From: Lacisediminihabitans sp.
GTDB lineage: Bacteria > Actinomycetota > Actinomycetes > Actinomycetales > Microbacteriaceae
Length of the DNA stretch: 34,090 nt
Direction: 5' to 3'
Assembly (NCBI GenBank): GCA_025362355.1
Contig: JANYGT010000058.1
Coordinates: forward strand, 1-34,090
The notes under the pieces are model-generated. The model was not told the DNA's origin. It made no database searches and was given only the letters and a program-made list of their open reading frames with translations. Position numbers and translations under genes: made by a program. Below, one piece after another: positions 31,519 through 34,090 of the stretch (its first letter is position 1; every line of letters begins with the position of its first letter).

Positions 31519-33588
31519 ATGCCAGTGCACCCTCCCCGCTCACTCCCCTACCCGCTCGGCGTCTCCCTGGCGGATGCCGGCGCCGATGTCGCGATCTACT
31601 CGGTCGCCATCTACTCAGAGACCGCGGATGCCGTCGAGGTCTGCGTCTTCGTCGACGGGGAAGAAAAGCGCACCAGACTCCCCGAGCGCACCGGCCACGT
31701 CTTCCACGGGCTCGTCCCCGGCCTCGCCATCGGATCGCAGTACGCGCTGCGCGTCCACGGTGAATGGAACCCGGCCGCCGGACTCCGCCACAATCCGAAC
31801 AAGCTGCTTCTCGATCCGCATGCGACCGCCGTCACCGGCGACTACAGCTGGGGTCAGGCCGTCTTCGGACACGACATGAACGAGCCGGAGAAGATGGACG
31901 AGACGGATGCCGCGGGCTCCACACCGCTCTGCGTCGTCACCGACTCGGACTTCGACTGGCAGGATGACGCGGCGCCACTCACACCACTCGGCCTCACCGT
32001 GATCTACGAGACCCACGTGAAGGGCTTCACGCAGCTGCATCCGGACGTTCCGGAAGACATCCGTGGCACCTACGCCGGCCTCGCGCACCCGGCCGCGATC
32101 AAGCACTTCACCGACCTCGGCGTCACAGCGGTCGAGCTCATGCCCGTACAGCAGTTCGTGCAGGACAGCCACCTGCTCGAGAACGGCCTTCGCAACTACT
32201 GGGGCTACAACAGCCTCGGGTTCTTCGCACCGCACGGCGACTACAGCTCGGCCGGAGACGGCGGCGCGCAGGTGAACGAATTCAAGGCCATGGTCAAGGC
32301 GCTTCACGCGGCCGGGCTCGAGGTCATCCTCGATGTCGTCTACAACCACACGGCCGAGGGCAACCACATGGGGCCGACGCTGAGCTTCAAGGGCATCGAC
32401 AACGCCTCTTACTACCGGCTGGTCGAGGGCGACGAAGCCAGCTACTTCGATACGACCGGTACCGGAAACAGCCTCAACGTGTCGCATCCGGCCGCCCTCG
32501 GACTCATCATGGACTCCCTGCGGTACTGGGTCACCGAGATGCACGTCGACGGCTTCCGCTTCGATCTCGCGACCACGCTGACCAGGCAGGGCGGCGACGC
32601 CGAATTGCACAGTGCGTTCCTGGTGCTCATCCAGCAGGACCCGATCCTCGCCTCCGTGAAGATGATCGCCGAGCCCTGGGACACCGCCGGCTACCAGGTC
32701 GGCGGCTTCCCGGCCGACTGGTCGGAGTGGAACGGCAAGTTCCGCGACGACGTGCGCGACTTCTGGCACGGCACGGAGTCGGTGCTCGGAACCGTGTCGC
32801 AGCGAGTGCTCGGCAGCCCGGATGTCTACGAGGGCTCGCGCCGCTCCCCGCTGTCGAGCATCAACTTCGTCACCGCGCACGACGGGTTCACGCTCGCCGA
32901 TCTCACCTCCTACAACGAGAAGCACAACGAGGCGAACGGCGAAGACAACAACGACGGTGAGAGCGACAACAGGTCCGACAACAACGGTGCGGAGGGGCCG
33001 ACGGACGACGCGGCCGTGCTCGAGCGCCGCACCCGTCAGCGCCGCAACTTCCTCGGCACGCTGCTGCTCTCGGCCGGCGTTCCGATGATCCTCGGCGGCG
33101 ACGAGCTCGGCCGCACCCAGCAGGGCAGCAACAACGCCTACTGCCAGGACAACGAGCTCTCGTGGTTCGACTGGGCGAACGTCGACGAGGGTCTCAAGGG
33201 TTTCACCACCGAATTGATCACCCTTCGGCGTGAGAATCCGGCGCTGCATCCCTCGTGGTTCCGTCAGGCTCCGGATGAGTCGGAGCCCGACACCGTCGAC
33301 GTGCTGCGGGCCGACGGCAACCGTTTCGATGACGCCGACTGGGACGACCCCGAGGCTCGCGCGATCACGTACGTACTTGAGCACCACGGCATCGAGCACC
33401 ACGGTGCCGATGCCTTCGCCCTGATGCTGAACGCCGCCGACAACGGTGTCGAGTTCACCGTGCCCCCGGCCCCGAACGGCGAATGGGAACTGGCGATCTC
33501 GAGCGACGACGGCCAGACGGTCGCGGCGCCCGTGACCACCCTCATCGTGAGCGAGCGCTCGTTCACGCTGCTGAGGTCCCGCGCCTAG
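31519..33588 (+). CDS. glgX: glycogen debranching enzyme GlgX
   Basis: This 689-residue GH13 enzyme hydrolyses alpha-1,6 branches of phosphorylase-limited glycogen. It has an N-terminal CBM48-like domain (about 12-100) and then the barrel with ILDVVYNH at 270-277. Nucleophile D349 is in DGFRFDLA, acid/base E385 in IAEPWDT and D455 in TAHDGFT. The [26 protein letters not shown] loop is typical of GlgX/TreX. ATG 31519 has AGGA upstream; the open frame before it is unlikely to be coding. VAIYS occurs twice in a row at residues 24-33, which looks like a 15-bp duplication. A LacI regulator follows. Confidence 0.93.
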   Translation: MPVHPPRSLPYPLGVSLADAGADVAIYSVAIYSETADAVEVCVFVDGEEKRTRLPERTGHVFHGLVPGLAIGSQYALRVHGEWNPAAGLRHNPNKLLLDPHATAVTGDYSWGQAVFGHDMNEPEKMDETDAAGSTPLCVVTDSDFDWQDDAAPLTPLGLTVIYETHVKGFTQLHPDVPEDIRGTYAGLAHPAAIKHFTDLGVTAVELMPVQQFVQDSHLLENGLRNYWGYNSLGFFAPHGDYSSAGDGGAQVNEFKAMVKALHAAGLEVILDVVYNHTAEGNHMGPTLSFKGIDNASYYRLVEGDEASYFDTTGTGNSLNVSHPAALGLIMDSLRYWVTEMHVDGFRFDLATTLTRQGGDAELHSAFLVLIQQDPILASVKMIAEPWDTAGYQVGGFPADWSEWNGKFRDDVRDFWHGTESVLGTVSQRVLGSPDVYEGSRRSPLSSINFVTAHDGFTLADLTSYNEKHNEANGEDNNDGESDNRSDNNGAEGPTDDAAVLERRTRQRRNFLGTLLLSAGVPMILGGDELGRTQQGSNNAYCQDNELSWFDWANVDEGLKGFTTELITLRRENPALHPSWFRQAPDESEPDTVDVLRADGNRFDDADWDDPEARAITYVLEHHGIEHHGADAFALMLNAADNGVEFTVPPAPNGEWELAISSDDGQTVAAPVTTLIVSERSFTLLRSRA

Positions 33589-33641
33589 CACCCTGCCGGC
33601 ATCTGCACGGGAGCCTAAACTTTCGTCCAATCGGGCCGTCT

Positions 33642-33657
33642 ACAAAATCGATTTGGT
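33642..33657. promoter_or_regulatory. LacI-type operator
   Basis: ACAAAATCGATTTGGT is a near-perfect palindrome with the central CG of LacI-family operators. It lies in the 153-bp gap between glgX and the lacI-type gene, 85 bp before the latter, so autoregulation is likely. No clear terminator for glgX is seen. Confidence 0.5.
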
Positions 33658-33741
33658 GATAGCCTCTTGGGAAGATTCGGGAGTCGGCTCAGAGCCTCGC
33701 TTCCGAGCGGTGACCGGCAATGCGGCAGGAGATCGACACAG

Positions 33742-34090
33742 ATGGCGAAGCGCGTCGGCATCTCTGATGTCGCAACCGCGGCCGGGGTCTCCGTCACGAC
33801 GGTGTCTCACGCTCTCAGCGGCCAGGGCAACCTGAGCGGCAAGACCCGCGAGAAAGTACAGCGGGTGGCCAGGGAGCTCAACTACACGCCGAATCGGGTG
33901 GCCAGCGCCCTTCGGCTCCAGCGAACCGGCATCATCGGATTCGTCAGCGACGAGATCGCCACCACCCCCTTCGCCGGCAAGATCGTGCTCGGCGCCCAGG
34001 ACGAGGCTGCCGCCCGCGGACTCCTTCTCATGCTGGTCAACTCGAACCGCGATGAGGCCGTCGAGTCGCGTCAGATCAGCTCGCTGCTCG
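33742..34090 (+). CDS. LacI-family transcriptional regulator (cut by the window edge)
   Basis: The first 116 residues are present. The helix-turn-helix is VGISDVATAAGVSVTTVSHALSG, followed by the hinge helix (TPNRVASALRLQRTG) and the beginning of the sugar-binding domain (IIGFVSDEIATTPFAGKIVLGAQDEAAARGLLLMLVNSN). ATG 33742 has AGGAG upstream at slightly long spacing. Next to glgX it may govern glycogen or maltodextrin use. The C-terminal part lies beyond the window. Confidence 0.9.
   Translation, partial: MAKRVGISDVATAAGVSVTTVSHALSGQGNLSGKTREKVQRVARELNYTPNRVASALRLQRTGIIGFVSDEIATTPFAGKIVLGAQDEAAARGLLLMLVNSNRDEAVESRQISSLL

Noticed and set aside
31615-33630. 671-codon minus-strand open frame opposite glgX
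   Set aside because: It mirrors glgX, whose catalytic motifs are intact; the antisense translation has no recognisable domain. Long antisense frames are normal in high-GC DNA.

Overview
The window is high-GC, densely packed DNA from an actinobacterium. Codon use (frequent GGATGC/GCATCC), the fused PcaD-PcaC protein, probable leaderless promoters and a GlgX gene beside a LacI regulator suggest Microbacteriaceae. That placement is an inference, because no rRNA or marker gene is present. I see no insertion sequence, phage gene, tRNA or CRISPR array.

Layout. (1) 312-7889, minus strand: a complete p-hydroxybenzoate/protocatechuate operon in the order pobA-pcaH-pcaG-pcaB-pcaDC-pcaI-pcaJ-pcaF. Nearly every stop overlaps the next start. 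A long perfect-type hairpin follows it at 174-226. (2) 7966-9313, minus: a VapBC-type toxin-antitoxin pair and a two-helix membrane protein. (3) 9551-14645, minus: monocupin dioxygenase resembling Streptomyces quercetinase, alpha/beta hydrolase, VOC protein, flavodoxin-fold reductase with a C-terminal zinc-ribbon-like tail, MFS exporter and IclR regulator. A divergent LysR gene (14749-15666) faces it. (4) 15720-17725, plus: IclR regulator, carboxymuconolactone-decarboxylase-like protein and metallo-beta-lactamase-fold hydrolase. (5) 17850-25383, minus: branched-chain-amino-acid-type ABC importer (LivG, LivF, binding lipoprotein, fused LivH-LivM), a double HbpS/GlcG protein, a 26-codon repeat micro-ORF, a PanE-like reductase and a SnoaL-like protein. 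(6) 25731-30484, minus: FAD monooxygenase, two SDR dehydrogenases and two tandem FAH-family hydrolases. (7) 30707-34090: a 57-residue small protein, an SRPBCC protein, the debranching enzyme glgX and the start of a LacI regulator.

How the parts may fit. The first cupin locus could cleave a flavonol-type molecule to a depside, and a hydrolase could split that to protocatechuate or 4-hydroxybenzoate. These are exactly the entry substrates of the adjacent pob/pca operon, which ends at succinyl-CoA and acetyl-CoA. Blocks 5 and 6 look like a second catabolic regulon: an importer, a monooxygenase, dehydrogenases and C-C hydrolases. An identical 20-bp operator precedes both the monooxygenase and the first SDR gene, and a related GAAAGTnACTTT element lies at the importer promoter. 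The substrate of that second locus is not evident from sequence alone.
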